Below, piece by piece: positions 28,735-35,764 of a DNA stretch of 64,000 nt. The notes below the pieces were generated by a model. The model did no database searches. It was not told the origin of the DNA and saw only the letters and a list, made by a program, of their open reading frames with translations. This DNA comes from Bifidobacterium pluvialisilvae (lineage in GTDB: Bacteria > Actinomycetota > Actinomycetes > Actinomycetales > Bifidobacteriaceae). How positions within the stretch are numbered: the stretch's first letter is position 1; the number at the start of each line of letters is the position of its first letter. Location: contig NZ_JAHBBI010000010.1 of NCBI RefSeq assembly GCF_019331695.1, positions 58,212 through 122,211 of the forward strand. The letters are read 5' to 3'. The position numbers were made by a program, and so were the translations under genes.

Positions 28735-29574
28735 ATGGATCAAGATCTTTCGGATGAGCTGTCGGCTGCCGGACACCTGCTGTATCGGGCGGTTCGCTGG
28801 ACAGCTGCCGGCGGTTCCGCTGCCTGCACCGCCGTCGGCGGAGTCCTAGCCGGACCTGATATCGCTGCCACACGGCCCGGTTGGGGTTTTCTTGGTGGTG
28901 GGCTTGTTCTGCTTTTGGTCGATTACTTGATTAAGCGGCACGACGGTAAAACGAATAAGGCGACCTCGGACCAGTTTACGCGTGCCGCCCAAGCTGAGGA
29001 ACTGGCTTTAACCTCGTTAAAGCAGGGTCTAATTGAATACGCCAAAAGCGTTTACGTGACAATAGGCGAGAAAAGCCATACCCGTGTAACGGTATACGGC
29101 TATGACAAAGACCATGATCGACTGATTCCCCTGGTTCGCTTTTCCTACAATCGTGCCCTGACCGCCTTCAAGCGTTCTGCGTATCCAGTTGACAAAGGCT
29201 TCATCGCAGAAGTGTGGGAACAGGGGGAAAGTTTCATAACGTTCCCCACAACGAAAGGCCGACGGGAGAAGCAGTATCGGGGTCAGGGTCTGACTGACGA
29301 AGAAATCAAGGCCCTGTCGATGCATCCGACATCCATGCTTGGCGTGAGACTCCGATACCGTGACAAGAACGTCGGCGTCGTCATCGCAGAAGATGATTCC
29401 GGGCTGTATGAGGCGGACAAGGACTTCACTCTGGAATCCAATCAGGATGCCATGCGGAAGATGAATCATGCCGTGGCAGCATCCATCATTTCCCGCTCCT
29501 ACGATAAACTGGAATTCCTGGCGAAAATCCATGATTGCGATCCCGATAATACGCAGAGGACGATTACCGCATGA
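28735..29574 (+). CDS. Membrane-anchored GAF-like protein, accessory pair member 2
   Basis: 279 residues. Two hydrophobic helices near residues 20-65 (GGSAACTAVGGVLAG and GFLGGGLVLLLVDYL) are followed by a charged linker and a domain from ~95 to 265 with GAF-like features: VTVYGYDKDHDRLIPLVRFS, GFIAEVWEQGE, SMLGVRLRYRDKNVGVVIAE. GAF domains bind small ligands and act as sensors. No enzymatic output domain is seen. With the gene before it, it may be an exclusion or defence pair expressed in the lysogen; this is a guess. Confidence 0.6.
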   Translation: MDQDLSDELSAAGHLLYRAVRWTAAGGSAACTAVGGVLAGPDIAATRPGWGFLGGGLVLLLVDYLIKRHDGKTNKATSDQFTRAAQAEELALTSLKQGLIEYAKSVYVTIGEKSHTRVTVYGYDKDHDRLIPLVRFSYNRALTAFKRSAYPVDKGFIAEVWEQGESFITFPTTKGRREKQYRGQGLTDEEIKALSMHPTSMLGVRLRYRDKNVGVVIAEDDSGLYEADKDFTLESNQDAMRKMNHAVAASIISRSYDKLEFLAKIHDCDPDNTQRTITA

Positions 29575-29589
29575 CTAGGTGATTATTCT

Positions 29590-29617
29590 CCCGGCGTCCG
29601 CTGTCGGCCGCCGGGAT
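29590..29617. terminator. Hairpin between convergent genes
   Basis: TCCCGGCG and CGCCGGGA arms lie between the stops of the genes at 28735 (+) and 29622 (-), and could serve both. Confidence 0.55.
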
Positions 29618-29621
29618 TGCC

Positions 29622-30185
29622 CTATTCGGGCTTGGGCTCGGTAGGGGTGACGCTGAAACTGAGTCCCTTGTTCCAGTTGAAGCTCCATGTGGTGGTGTAT
29701 CCATCGAAGTCTTTGCTCTGTACGCCGTTGTATGCGTTCGTCTGGCCTATCTGGCTGACTAGCGCCGAGGGCATGTCGAGTTTTTCCTCGATGCAGTTCA
29801 GGGTGGTGCCTGCCGAGTATTTCGTGGTGGACAGTTCGAGTGTGCCCTCGTAGTAGATGAGGTAGTCGCTCTTGATGCCGCTCGGATAGCATTCGTCGTA
29901 GGTCGAGCTGAGCTTGTTGGTGAGGTTTTCGTATGCGGCGACTTTTTTCTTGTGAGTGTCTTTGGCCGCTTGTTTCTGGGCTGCGACCTCTGCCGCCTGC
30001 CCGGCGGTGTAACCGGTGGAGTGGCCGACGAATCCTCCTATGGCTCCTCCGATGATGAGGCCGGCAGCGGCGGCAGCGGCTATGGTGATGATAAGCCTGT
30101 TGCGGCCGGGCTGTTTGGTCTCCTCCTGGGCCGGTGGGGTAGCGGGCGCCATTTGCCCGTATTCCGGCTGCTTCTCTTCTTCCAT
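29622..30185 (-). CDS. Single-pass membrane protein with extracytoplasmic domain
   Basis: 187 residues. A Pro/Gln/Glu-rich cytoplasmic N-terminus (~27 residues), one Ala/Gly/Ile-rich helix (residues 29-55), a short coiled charged segment, and a C-terminal extracytoplasmic domain with two Cys (DECYPSG and LNCIEEK) that could form a disulfide. GAACGATG start region has GGAG upstream. Such membrane-anchored proteins in the lysogeny module often act in superinfection exclusion, but nothing in the sequence proves it. Confidence 0.6.
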   Translation of the reverse strand: MEEEKQPEYGQMAPATPPAQEETKQPGRNRLIITIAAAAAAGLIIGGAIGGFVGHSTGYTAGQAAEVAAQKQAAKDTHKKKVAAYENLTNKLSSTYDECYPSGIKSDYLIYYEGTLELSTTKYSAGTTLNCIEEKLDMPSALVSQIGQTNAYNGVQSKDFDGYTTTWSFNWNKGLSFSVTPTEPKPE

Positions 30186-30204
30186 CGTTCTCCTTGATAC
30201 AAAA

Positions 30205-30242
30205 ATGCCACCCTAGTGTGCTTCGGTGAGAGGCGGTGGTGG
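30205..30242 (-). terminator. Terminator of the repressor-immA operon
   Basis: On the minus strand GCCACC(ACC) pairs with GGTGGC and is followed by ATTTTTG. Confidence 0.6.
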
Positions 30243-30263
30243 CTTGTAACGGTGTAAATGTTA

Positions 30264-30743
30264 TCAGATGCGGCTCTTTCCCGCTAAAAGGATTTGGCGT
30301 CTATATCGCATGGCAACGGATGAATATGCGTTCTCCTGCAGCCATGTTCTATAGTCTTCGAGGAGGCTGACGGTGACGTTGAGTTCCTCGGCGATGGCGT
30401 ATTTGTCTCCTTCGTAGATGTTTTCGAGGGTGGCGTATTCGGTGAGGGTGATGAGCCGGCGTGCGGTTTCGATGCGTGTGCGGCGTTCGGCTTTGGTGTC
30501 GTAGATGGTGCCGCATGTTTCGTCGCCGTGTTCCCAGTGGACGAGTTCGTGCATGAGGGTGCATCGTTTTTGTACGGGGAGGAGTCGTTGGTCGAGGAAG
30601 ATCGTCTTTGTTTCCTCGTCGTAGGCGCCCATGAGGCTGCCTTCCATGCGGGGGAGGCTGCGGATGATGATTCCGAGTCCCTGGGCGGCGGCGTGCATCT
30701 GCCCGTACGTCATCGTTGACGTGACGGGTATGATGCGGTTCAT
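30264..30743 (-). CDS. ImmA/IrrE-type metallopeptidase
   Basis: 159 residues with the zinc-protease motif HELVHWEHGDE. ImmA-type proteases cleave their partner phage or ICE repressor after a damage signal, triggering induction. The start overlaps the repressor gene by 4 bp, so repressor and protease are co-translated. The N-terminal part (MTYGQMHAAAQGLGIIIRSL) and the helical C-terminus are usual for the family. Confidence 0.88.
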   Translation of the reverse strand: MNRIIPVTSTMTYGQMHAAAQGLGIIIRSLPRMEGSLMGAYDEETKTIFLDQRLLPVQKRCTLMHELVHWEHGDETCGTIYDTKAERRTRIETARRLITLTEYATLENIYEGDKYAIAEELNVTVSLLEDYRTWLQENAYSSVAMRYRRQILLAGKSRI

Positions 30744-31135
30744 TGTTCCTCTCCCATTTCCCGGTATTTGTTCTCGTCGTGGTAGGAGGCCAGGGTGTGG
30801 TCGCTCTTGTTGAGCTTCGCCAGCGCCCGCCGCACACGAGCCTCAGCGTCAGCATCATCAGACGCGCTCGCAGACGAAGCATCATGTAAATCGACTGGTC
30901 CCCGCTCTGCGCGCTCGATAAATCGCTCAGCGGATTCAATCACCTCATGAGGATAGATGCCAAAGACCGACGAAAGCTGCGCTATCTGAATGACGTTGAT
31001 ATTACGCTCCCCCTTCAGGATTCGAATGAGAGTCCGTTCTGGGATGCCTGATTTCCTGGCAAGGTCTTTAATCGTCAAATCGGCGGCCGACCGTTCCGCC
31101 GATAATGCCTTAGCCGTTGCTTCGTTAATGTCCAT
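30740..31135 (-). CDS. CI-like repressor, XRE-type HTH
   Basis: 131 residues. An XRE HTH spans residues ~10-65 (LTIKDLARKSGIPERTLIRILKG), followed by an acidic linker and helical tail. I chose the ATG at 31135: a TATACT -10 at 31147-31142 places the transcription start at or next to the A of that ATG, so the message is probably leaderless. It is expected to bind the two GCCCATATGGGC operators in the divergent region and to be inactivated by the downstream ImmA-like protease. Confidence 0.85.
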   Translation of the reverse strand: MDINEATAKALSAERSAADLTIKDLARKSGIPERTLIRILKGERNINVIQIAQLSSVFGIYPHEVIESAERFIERAERGPVDLHDASSASASDDADAEARVRRALAKLNKSDHTLASYHDENKYREMGEEQ

Positions 31136-31141
31136 GTGGAC

Positions 31142-31221
31142 AGTATAACCACAATGCAGCACTATTGCACTGCCCATATGGGCGTGTCATAACTTGACAT
31201 TGCCCATATGGGCAGTACTAT
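31142..31221. promoter_or_regulatory. Divergent lysogeny control region with two identical operators
   Basis: GCCCATATGGGC occurs at 31172-31183 and 31202-31213, centres 30 bp apart. Rightward: TTGACA at 31194-31199 and TACTAT at 31216-31221, with the second operator filling the spacer. Leftward: TATACT at 31147-31142. Occupation of the second operator would shut the rightward promoter directly. Confidence 0.85.
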
Positions 31222-31228
31222 GTCAGCT

Positions 31229-31489
31229 ATGGACATTATCGAGTATGCAAAGGCCGTTGCAAGAAACGTCTCCACCGCCATGGACGATGCCGGGCTGAGC
31301 GTGCTGGCAACATCAGAAAAAACCGGCATTGCCCGGACGACACTGAACCGCCGGTTGGAAAATCCCGGAATCTCACCATTTACGGTGTTGGAGTTGGCAC
31401 AAATCTCCGATGCCACAGGCGTCTCTCTTGAAACCCTGACGGCCTCCAAGCATCCTTCGGCGCTCGCCGACAAGGAGGTGCTGCCATGA
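31229..31489 (+). CDS. Cro-like HTH regulator
   Basis: 86 residues. HTH from residue ~15 to 60 (LSVLATSEKTGIARTTLNRR). First gene of the rightward early operon. The ATG at 31229 lies seven bases after a TACTAT -10, so it is likely leaderless; an upstream in-frame ATG at 31208 lies inside the promoter and is unlikely. It overlaps the next gene by 4 bp. Confidence 0.8.
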   Translation: MDIIEYAKAVARNVSTAMDDAGLSVLATSEKTGIARTTLNRRLENPGISPFTVLELAQISDATGVSLETLTASKHPSALADKEVLP

Positions 31490-31926
31490 GTGGCGTTGAC
31501 GTGAACGAGGTCCGTCGCCTCGCCGTTGAGATGGACGGACTGGTGGCGAGGCTGCGCCGCCTGTGTTCGGAGGGCGTTCCCACGCCGGCGGACGGGTTCG
31601 ACGTGTCGCCGGAACGGGTGGGCGCGGATGGGCACATCCGGGAGCCATCGTCGGAGTATGACGCGATGAGGAGGGCCGTCCGAGAGGAGCTGGAGGCGTG
31701 GGCCTCTAACGGGCCGGGTGTTCCAAACGATCGTTCTCATTCCATCGACGTCGTAGTGATTCAGCTGCTTTGCGACTTACTACGACGCCGTTCGGATCGT
31801 ATAGACGCTCTTCGAGATCGGGCCGAGTCTCTCGAACGAGAGCTTCAAGCGCTGAAACCCGCGCTCTGCGGGGGTCATACAACAGAAGGAAGTGGTCGCG
31901 ATGACAAGCGCCATCCGAATATCTGA
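31486..31926 (+). CDS. Unknown helical early protein
   Basis: 146 residues, rich in Arg/Glu/Leu, with a predicted coiled coil near the C-terminus (RIDALRDRAESLERELQAL). ATGA overlap with the preceding gene. No family recognised; the last codons overlap the start of the excisionase-like gene. Confidence 0.65.
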   Translation: MSGVDVNEVRRLAVEMDGLVARLRRLCSEGVPTPADGFDVSPERVGADGHIREPSSEYDAMRRAVREELEAWASNGPGVPNDRSHSIDVVVIQLLCDLLRRRSDRIDALRDRAESLERELQALKPALCGGHTTEGSGRDDKRHPNI

Positions 31927-32137
31927 TACGACCCGTCAACTCACGGTCGATGACCTCGACCGGCGTATCAGCCTCAGCGTCGCGGAAGCCGCCCAATTGT
32001 TGGGCATCCGCAACCGCAAGACCATCTACGACATGATCGCGTGCGGCGACCTCAAGGCCCGCAAGCGCATGAGCAAACGCACGCAACGCAGCCAGTGGAT
32101 GATCTCGCCGCAGAGCGTCAAGGCGCTCATGGCATAA
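31901..32137 (+). CDS. Excisionase-like HTH protein
   Basis: 78 residues with a MerR/HTH_17-type winged helix: SLSVAEAAQLLGIRNRKTIYDMIACGDLKARKR (cited in parts: AAQLLGIRNRKTIYDMI, GDLKARKR). Small proteins of this kind act as recombination directionality factors or regulators. GAAGGAAG precedes the ATG. It is the best excisionase candidate in this prophage, although it is 3.6 kb from int. Confidence 0.65.
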   Translation: MTSAIRISDTTRQLTVDDLDRRISLSVAEAAQLLGIRNRKTIYDMIACGDLKARKRMSKRTQRSQWMISPQSVKALMA

Positions 32138-32217
32138 CCGATTCCTTCCCCGCCGCCATTTGCCACCAATTCCTTCCGGCCGGGTGGCGGCGGGGAAACC
32201 ACCCATGGGAGAGAGAC

Positions 32218-32388
32218 ATGACAAGGATATTGACCATCGCATCCGCCGTCGTATTCGGCATCAGCTTCGCGACCGGAATCGTCAGCGTCGGCATCGTGGC
32301 CACCATCAGCGTGCTGACGGCATCGGCCAGCGCAGTGGCGTACGCATCACTCTCCGGTCTGCTGGACCGGCTGGAGGAGGCCCTGTGA
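32218..32388 (+). CDS. Small membrane protein
   Basis: 56 residues, almost entirely hydrophobic (two closely spaced helices, Ala/Ser/Ile/Val-rich) with a charged C-terminal LDRLEEAL. GGGAGAGAG precedes the ATG. GTGA overlap with the next gene. Function unknown. Confidence 0.6.
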   Translation: MTRILTIASAVVFGISFATGIVSVGIVATISVLTASASAVAYASLSGLLDRLEEAL

Positions 32389-32543
32389 GACTCCTGCACA
32401 TCGGCGCGGCAGCGTTCAGCTTCATGGGATGCGTCATGCTGCTGTGGGGCACCCACGAATCCGACGGCTGGATGATCCTGCTCGCGCTCCTGCTCCTCTC
32501 CATCGCATACCTGCTCCTACTCGCCATCCATTGGAGGCCCTGA
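32385..32543 (+). CDS. Small two-helix membrane protein
   Basis: 52 residues starting at a GTG that overlaps the previous stop (GTGA). Two hydrophobic segments, the second Leu-rich (ILLALLLLSIAYLLLLAIH). Probably partners the preceding membrane protein. Function unknown. Confidence 0.55.
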   Translation: MRLLHIGAAAFSFMGCVMLLWGTHESDGWMILLALLLLSIAYLLLLAIHWRP

Positions 32544-32545
32544 AA

Positions 32546-33109
32546 ATGGCAAACGAAACGGTCATCACGGTCATCGGCAACCTCACGGCCGACCCGGAAC
32601 TACGACAGACGCCCGGCGGCGGCACGGTGGTCAACTTCACCATCGCATCCACGCCCTCCCACTGGGACGCGAAACAGAATCAGTGGGTGGACGAGGACGC
32701 CATGTTCCTACGATGCAGCGCATGGGACGGGCGCACGCTCACCCTGGCCACGAACATCGCGCAATCCCTGACCAAGGGGATGCGCGTCATCGCCCAGGGC
32801 CGGCTGCGCCAGCGCCGCTACACCGACGACCAGGGCGTGAACCGTACCGCGACGGAGCTGCGCGTCGACGAGATCGGCACCGGGCTGAGCCGGTACCAGA
32901 CCGTCGCCGAACGCACGAAATCCGGGAACGGGCAGCCGGTCCGTCAGGGAGGCTATCAGGGCGGCTTCGTAGGAGCCCAGCATAATCAGCCGCATCCGCC
33001 GAGCCCGCAGTCCCAGGCGTGCGAGGCCACGCAGGATCCGTGGGGCGGCCACGCCGACTACGGCACACCACAGGACGAGTTCAACACCAACGGGGAGCCC
33101 GACTTCTGA
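32546..33109 (+). CDS. ssb: Single-stranded DNA-binding protein
   Basis: 187 residues. OB-fold core: TVIGNLTADPELRQTPGGG, VNFTIASTP, FLRCSAWDG, GMRVIAQGRLRQRRY. It coats ssDNA during phage replication. The C-terminus is Gln/Pro-rich and ends EPDF, a variant of the acidic DDxPF tip that recruits partners. TTGGAGG precedes the ATG; the next gene starts within its stop codon (TGATG). Confidence 0.93.
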   Translation: MANETVITVIGNLTADPELRQTPGGGTVVNFTIASTPSHWDAKQNQWVDEDAMFLRCSAWDGRTLTLATNIAQSLTKGMRVIAQGRLRQRRYTDDQGVNRTATELRVDEIGTGLSRYQTVAERTKSGNGQPVRQGGYQGGFVGAQHNQPHPPSPQSQACEATQDPWGGHADYGTPQDEFNTNGEPDF

Positions 33110-33426
33110 TGCGCGGCACGGCACAGGCGCGGTACCGTTCCATGCGCCTCAACCCCGAACAACTGGACATGGCCAGGGAGGCCCTCCTGGAACTGGAGGA
33201 GGTCCAGGCCCGCAAGACCAACGGCACCCTCCGGCCCGGTGACGCGTCGAACGTGGCCGTCGGCGTCCTGCGCCGGCTCGCCCGAGGCCTGACGCACCGC
33301 ACCGGCTCGGGCAAACACGTCGCACCCGCCGGACTGTCGGGCGTCATCGCCGTCGCCGGCAACGGCTGGGTGGGGGAGAGCGCCCGCCAGCTCAAGGCAC
33401 TGTTCCCGCAGCTACAGGAGGACTGA
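33109..33426 (+). CDS. Unknown early protein
   Basis: 105 residues, basic and mostly helical (LNPEQLDMAREALLELEE). Starts within the ssb stop and ends in the start of the ParB-like gene. No family recognised. Confidence 0.65.
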   Translation: MRGTAQARYRSMRLNPEQLDMAREALLELEEVQARKTNGTLRPGDASNVAVGVLRRLARGLTHRTGSGKHVAPAGLSGVIAVAGNGWVGESARQLKALFPQLQED

Positions 33427-34733
33427 TGCAGAACATCGTGGAAATCCCCGTGGGCCAACTGGTCCCGAACCCGCATAATCCCCGAGGGAACGTGGGCGAC
33501 GTGACCGACCTCGCCGAAAGCATCAAGGCGCAGGGCATCCGGCAGAACCTCCTCGTCGTCCATGACGGACGCCGCGCGGACGGCCGGGAGCGGTACAAGG
33601 TCATCATCGGCCACCGTCGGCTGGCGGCCGCGAAACAGGCGGGACTGCGGACGGTGCCCTGCGCCGTCGCGGAACTCTCCGAACGGGAGCAGCGGGAGCT
33701 CATGATCGTGGAGAACGACCAGCGCAGCGACCTCACGCTGACCGAACAGGCCGCCGGCTACCAGGGATTGCTGGACCTCGGGCTGAGCACGGAGGAGATG
33801 GCCAAGGCCACGGGCCGCAGCACCCGATACGTACGCCAACGGCTGAAGGTCGCGGCCATCGACCCCGGCATCCGGGACCGGGTGTCCAAACCCCAGCAGC
33901 TCTCATTGGAGGACTGGCTGACCATCAGCGAGTTCAGGGACCATCCCCAAGCCCAGAAGCGGGTGGCGGAGGCCGCGGGCGGCGGCAACCTCCACGCCGT
34001 GGCGGAACGTGAACGCCGTCGCATCGCATGGGCGCAATGGCGCCGCCGTCAGCTCGACTACATCGGCTCCCGCGACGACATCACCCTGATCGACCAGATG
34101 GACTGGGGCGAATACACGTCCCTCCCCGACAGCGTGAGACCGGGAGGCCGTACCGTCGCCGAGGCATTGGAGGGCCGGACCGGCCCGTTCGTCGCACGAG
34201 TGCCCGACGAGGACGCCGAAATGTGGCAGTGGGACATCCGTCTCGCCATCCGGAAAACCGATGAGGAGAAGGCGGCGACCGCGCAGGCCGACAGGGAACG
34301 GCAGGAACGCGCCCGCATCGAGTGGGAGAGGACCAGACGGATCAACGCGTTCGCGTCGTTCTGCCTGAACCTGCGCATCGCGTTCCTGCACGGGCTCGTC
34401 CGTGAACGCCGCAGGACGGACCCGGAGGCGCTGGCGGGATTGGCCGGCCTCGCCGCCGGGCTCGTCTTCGCCCAGGAACTGCCCTACAGGCTGGAGGACT
34501 ACCGCAAGGACATCCTCGAAGGCCTGAAGCCCACGGACCCGACGCTGCGGGCGGTCTGCGACCTGTCCGCCCTCGTCGAAAACGCCCTGTCTCCGGAGGC
34601 GTGGGAACGGGAGAAGACTCTGGAATCCATCGTCCGCCCCTACTACCGGCTGCTGGAACGGCTCGGCTATGAGGTGGGCGACGACGAGAAAAGCGCCTTG
34701 GACGGCGCCTATGTGAAAGGAGAACGGGAATGA
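33426..34733 (+). CDS. ParB/Spo0J-family DNA-binding protein
   Basis: 435 residues. The N-terminal ParB nuclease/CTPase domain (IPVGQLVPNPHNPRG, IGHRRLAAAKQAG, VENDQRSDLT) is followed by the ParB HTH (STEEMAKATGRSTRYVRQRLK) and a long helical C-terminus. ParB proteins bind parS sites; in phages lacking a ParA they often act as transcription or replication factors. No ParA gene is present in this prophage. Confidence 0.88.
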   Translation: MQNIVEIPVGQLVPNPHNPRGNVGDVTDLAESIKAQGIRQNLLVVHDGRRADGRERYKVIIGHRRLAAAKQAGLRTVPCAVAELSEREQRELMIVENDQRSDLTLTEQAAGYQGLLDLGLSTEEMAKATGRSTRYVRQRLKVAAIDPGIRDRVSKPQQLSLEDWLTISEFRDHPQAQKRVAEAAGGGNLHAVAERERRRIAWAQWRRRQLDYIGSRDDITLIDQMDWGEYTSLPDSVRPGGRTVAEALEGRTGPFVARVPDEDAEMWQWDIRLAIRKTDEEKAATAQADRERQERARIEWERTRRINAFASFCLNLRIAFLHGLVRERRRTDPEALAGLAGLAAGLVFAQELPYRLEDYRKDILEGLKPTDPTLRAVCDLSALVENALSPEAWEREKTLESIVRPYYRLLERLGYEVGDDEKSALDGAYVKGERE

Positions 34734-35011
34734 ACACCTCGGTGAGCGTCGATTGGACCAGGATGACGCCCGGCGAACTGCTGGGCCACCGGTTCCTGGC
34801 ACGGGACATGCGCGGCCAGACGGTGGACGGCGCGTTGAGCGTGGTCCACCAGCGCAGCGGGTATGTGGAGATGGGCATGATGCCGCAGAGGGTCCCGGTC
34901 GTCAAGGTTCCGACGCCCCCTAAGACCCTGCGGACGGACTACGGTGAGGATCCCCGACATGAGCTTGTCGCCCCGTTCACCGCGGTCAACGTGTTGGAGG
35001 AGAGGCTATGA
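34730..35011 (+). CDS. Unknown early protein
   Basis: 93 residues, ATGA overlap with the ParB-like gene. Pro/Val-rich middle (RVPVVKVPTPPKTL). No recognised domain. Confidence 0.6.
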   Translation: MNTSVSVDWTRMTPGELLGHRFLARDMRGQTVDGALSVVHQRSGYVEMGMMPQRVPVVKVPTPPKTLRTDYGEDPRHELVAPFTAVNVLEERL

Positions 35012-35283
35012 GGACGTTCGGCATGATACTGCGCACGGTCACGGCCTGCGGGGTGGTGGCGTTGTGCGTCATACTCTCCTGCATCGCACTGGGCACGCCG
35101 GAGGGCATGAGGGTGTTGAGCTCGCAGTCGATGAGCGACAGTCCGGACGGTGGCTACTTCCAGGCCGTCGCCGCGGATGGGACCAAATACGGCTGCTTCT
35201 GGATTCGGATACAGGGGCAGGAGCAGGGGCGGGAGGCCGACAGCCTGGCCTTGGACTGCGACCCGTTGGGAGGTGCGCTATGA
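35008..35283 (+). CDS. Small secreted or membrane-anchored protein
   Basis: 91 residues. One N-terminal hydrophobic helix (TVTACGVVALCVILSCIAL) which could be a signal anchor, then a small soluble domain with two Cys (YGCFWIRI and LDCDP). Overlaps both neighbours by 4 bp. Function unknown. Confidence 0.55.
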   Translation: MRTFGMILRTVTACGVVALCVILSCIALGTPEGMRVLSSQSMSDSPDGGYFQAVAADGTKYGCFWIRIQGQEQGREADSLALDCDPLGGAL

Positions 35284-35654
35284 GCCAACCATCCGCAAGC
35301 GTGAAACGTCTGGTGGACGAGCGGGATGGACGATGCTGCAGCGTGTGCGGCAGATATCTGCCGGGTTCGCCGGGTGGACGCCATCACCGCCAGTTGCGCA
35401 GCCAACAACCCGACCCGACGTTGCTACATCGTCCCAGCAATCTCATCGACATCTGCGGCACGGGCACGACGGGATGCCATGGGTGGGTGCACGCGCACCC
35501 CGCCGAAGCCTACCGATTGGGACTGCTGGTGCGCATGGGCAGGGATCCGTCGGAGACGCCCATGCTCCGCTACGCCCGCTCCGACCGCCCCCAATGGGTG
35601 ATGTTGAACGACAACGGCGACATCACCGTGACGGATCCGCCGGAGGCGGCATGA
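35280..35654 (+). CDS. HNH endonuclease-like protein
   Basis: 124 residues. CSVCGRYL supplies the first zinc Cys pair, GGRHHRQLRS the catalytic His pair region, and NLIDICGTGTTGCHGWVH the second part of the HNH fold. Such nucleases in early regions may act in recombination or simply be homing-like elements. ATGA overlaps at both ends. Confidence 0.8.
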   Translation: MSQPSASVKRLVDERDGRCCSVCGRYLPGSPGGRHHRQLRSQQPDPTLLHRPSNLIDICGTGTTGCHGWVHAHPAEAYRLGLLVRMGRDPSETPMLRYARSDRPQWVMLNDNGDITVTDPPEAA

Positions 35655-35764
35655 ACGAGACGATCTGCCTGATATGCCACAGGCGTGAGATCTGGCATAC
35701 GAAAGCGAAATACGTGGTCTGCCGCCACTGCTGGTGGCAGCTAAGCCAAGGAGACGAACCATGA
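35651..35764 (+). CDS. 37-residue zinc-ribbon peptide
   Basis: Two CxxC pairs (CLICH and CRHCW) 20 residues apart, typical of a small zinc knuckle. ATGA overlap on both sides supports translation. Confidence 0.55.
   Translation: MNETICLICHRREIWHTKAKYVVCRHCWWQLSQGDEP

Noticed and set aside
35651..35764. Toxin-antitoxin pair among the small early ORFs
   Set aside because: No recognised toxin or antitoxin fold; the genes are simply tightly overlapped early ORFs.
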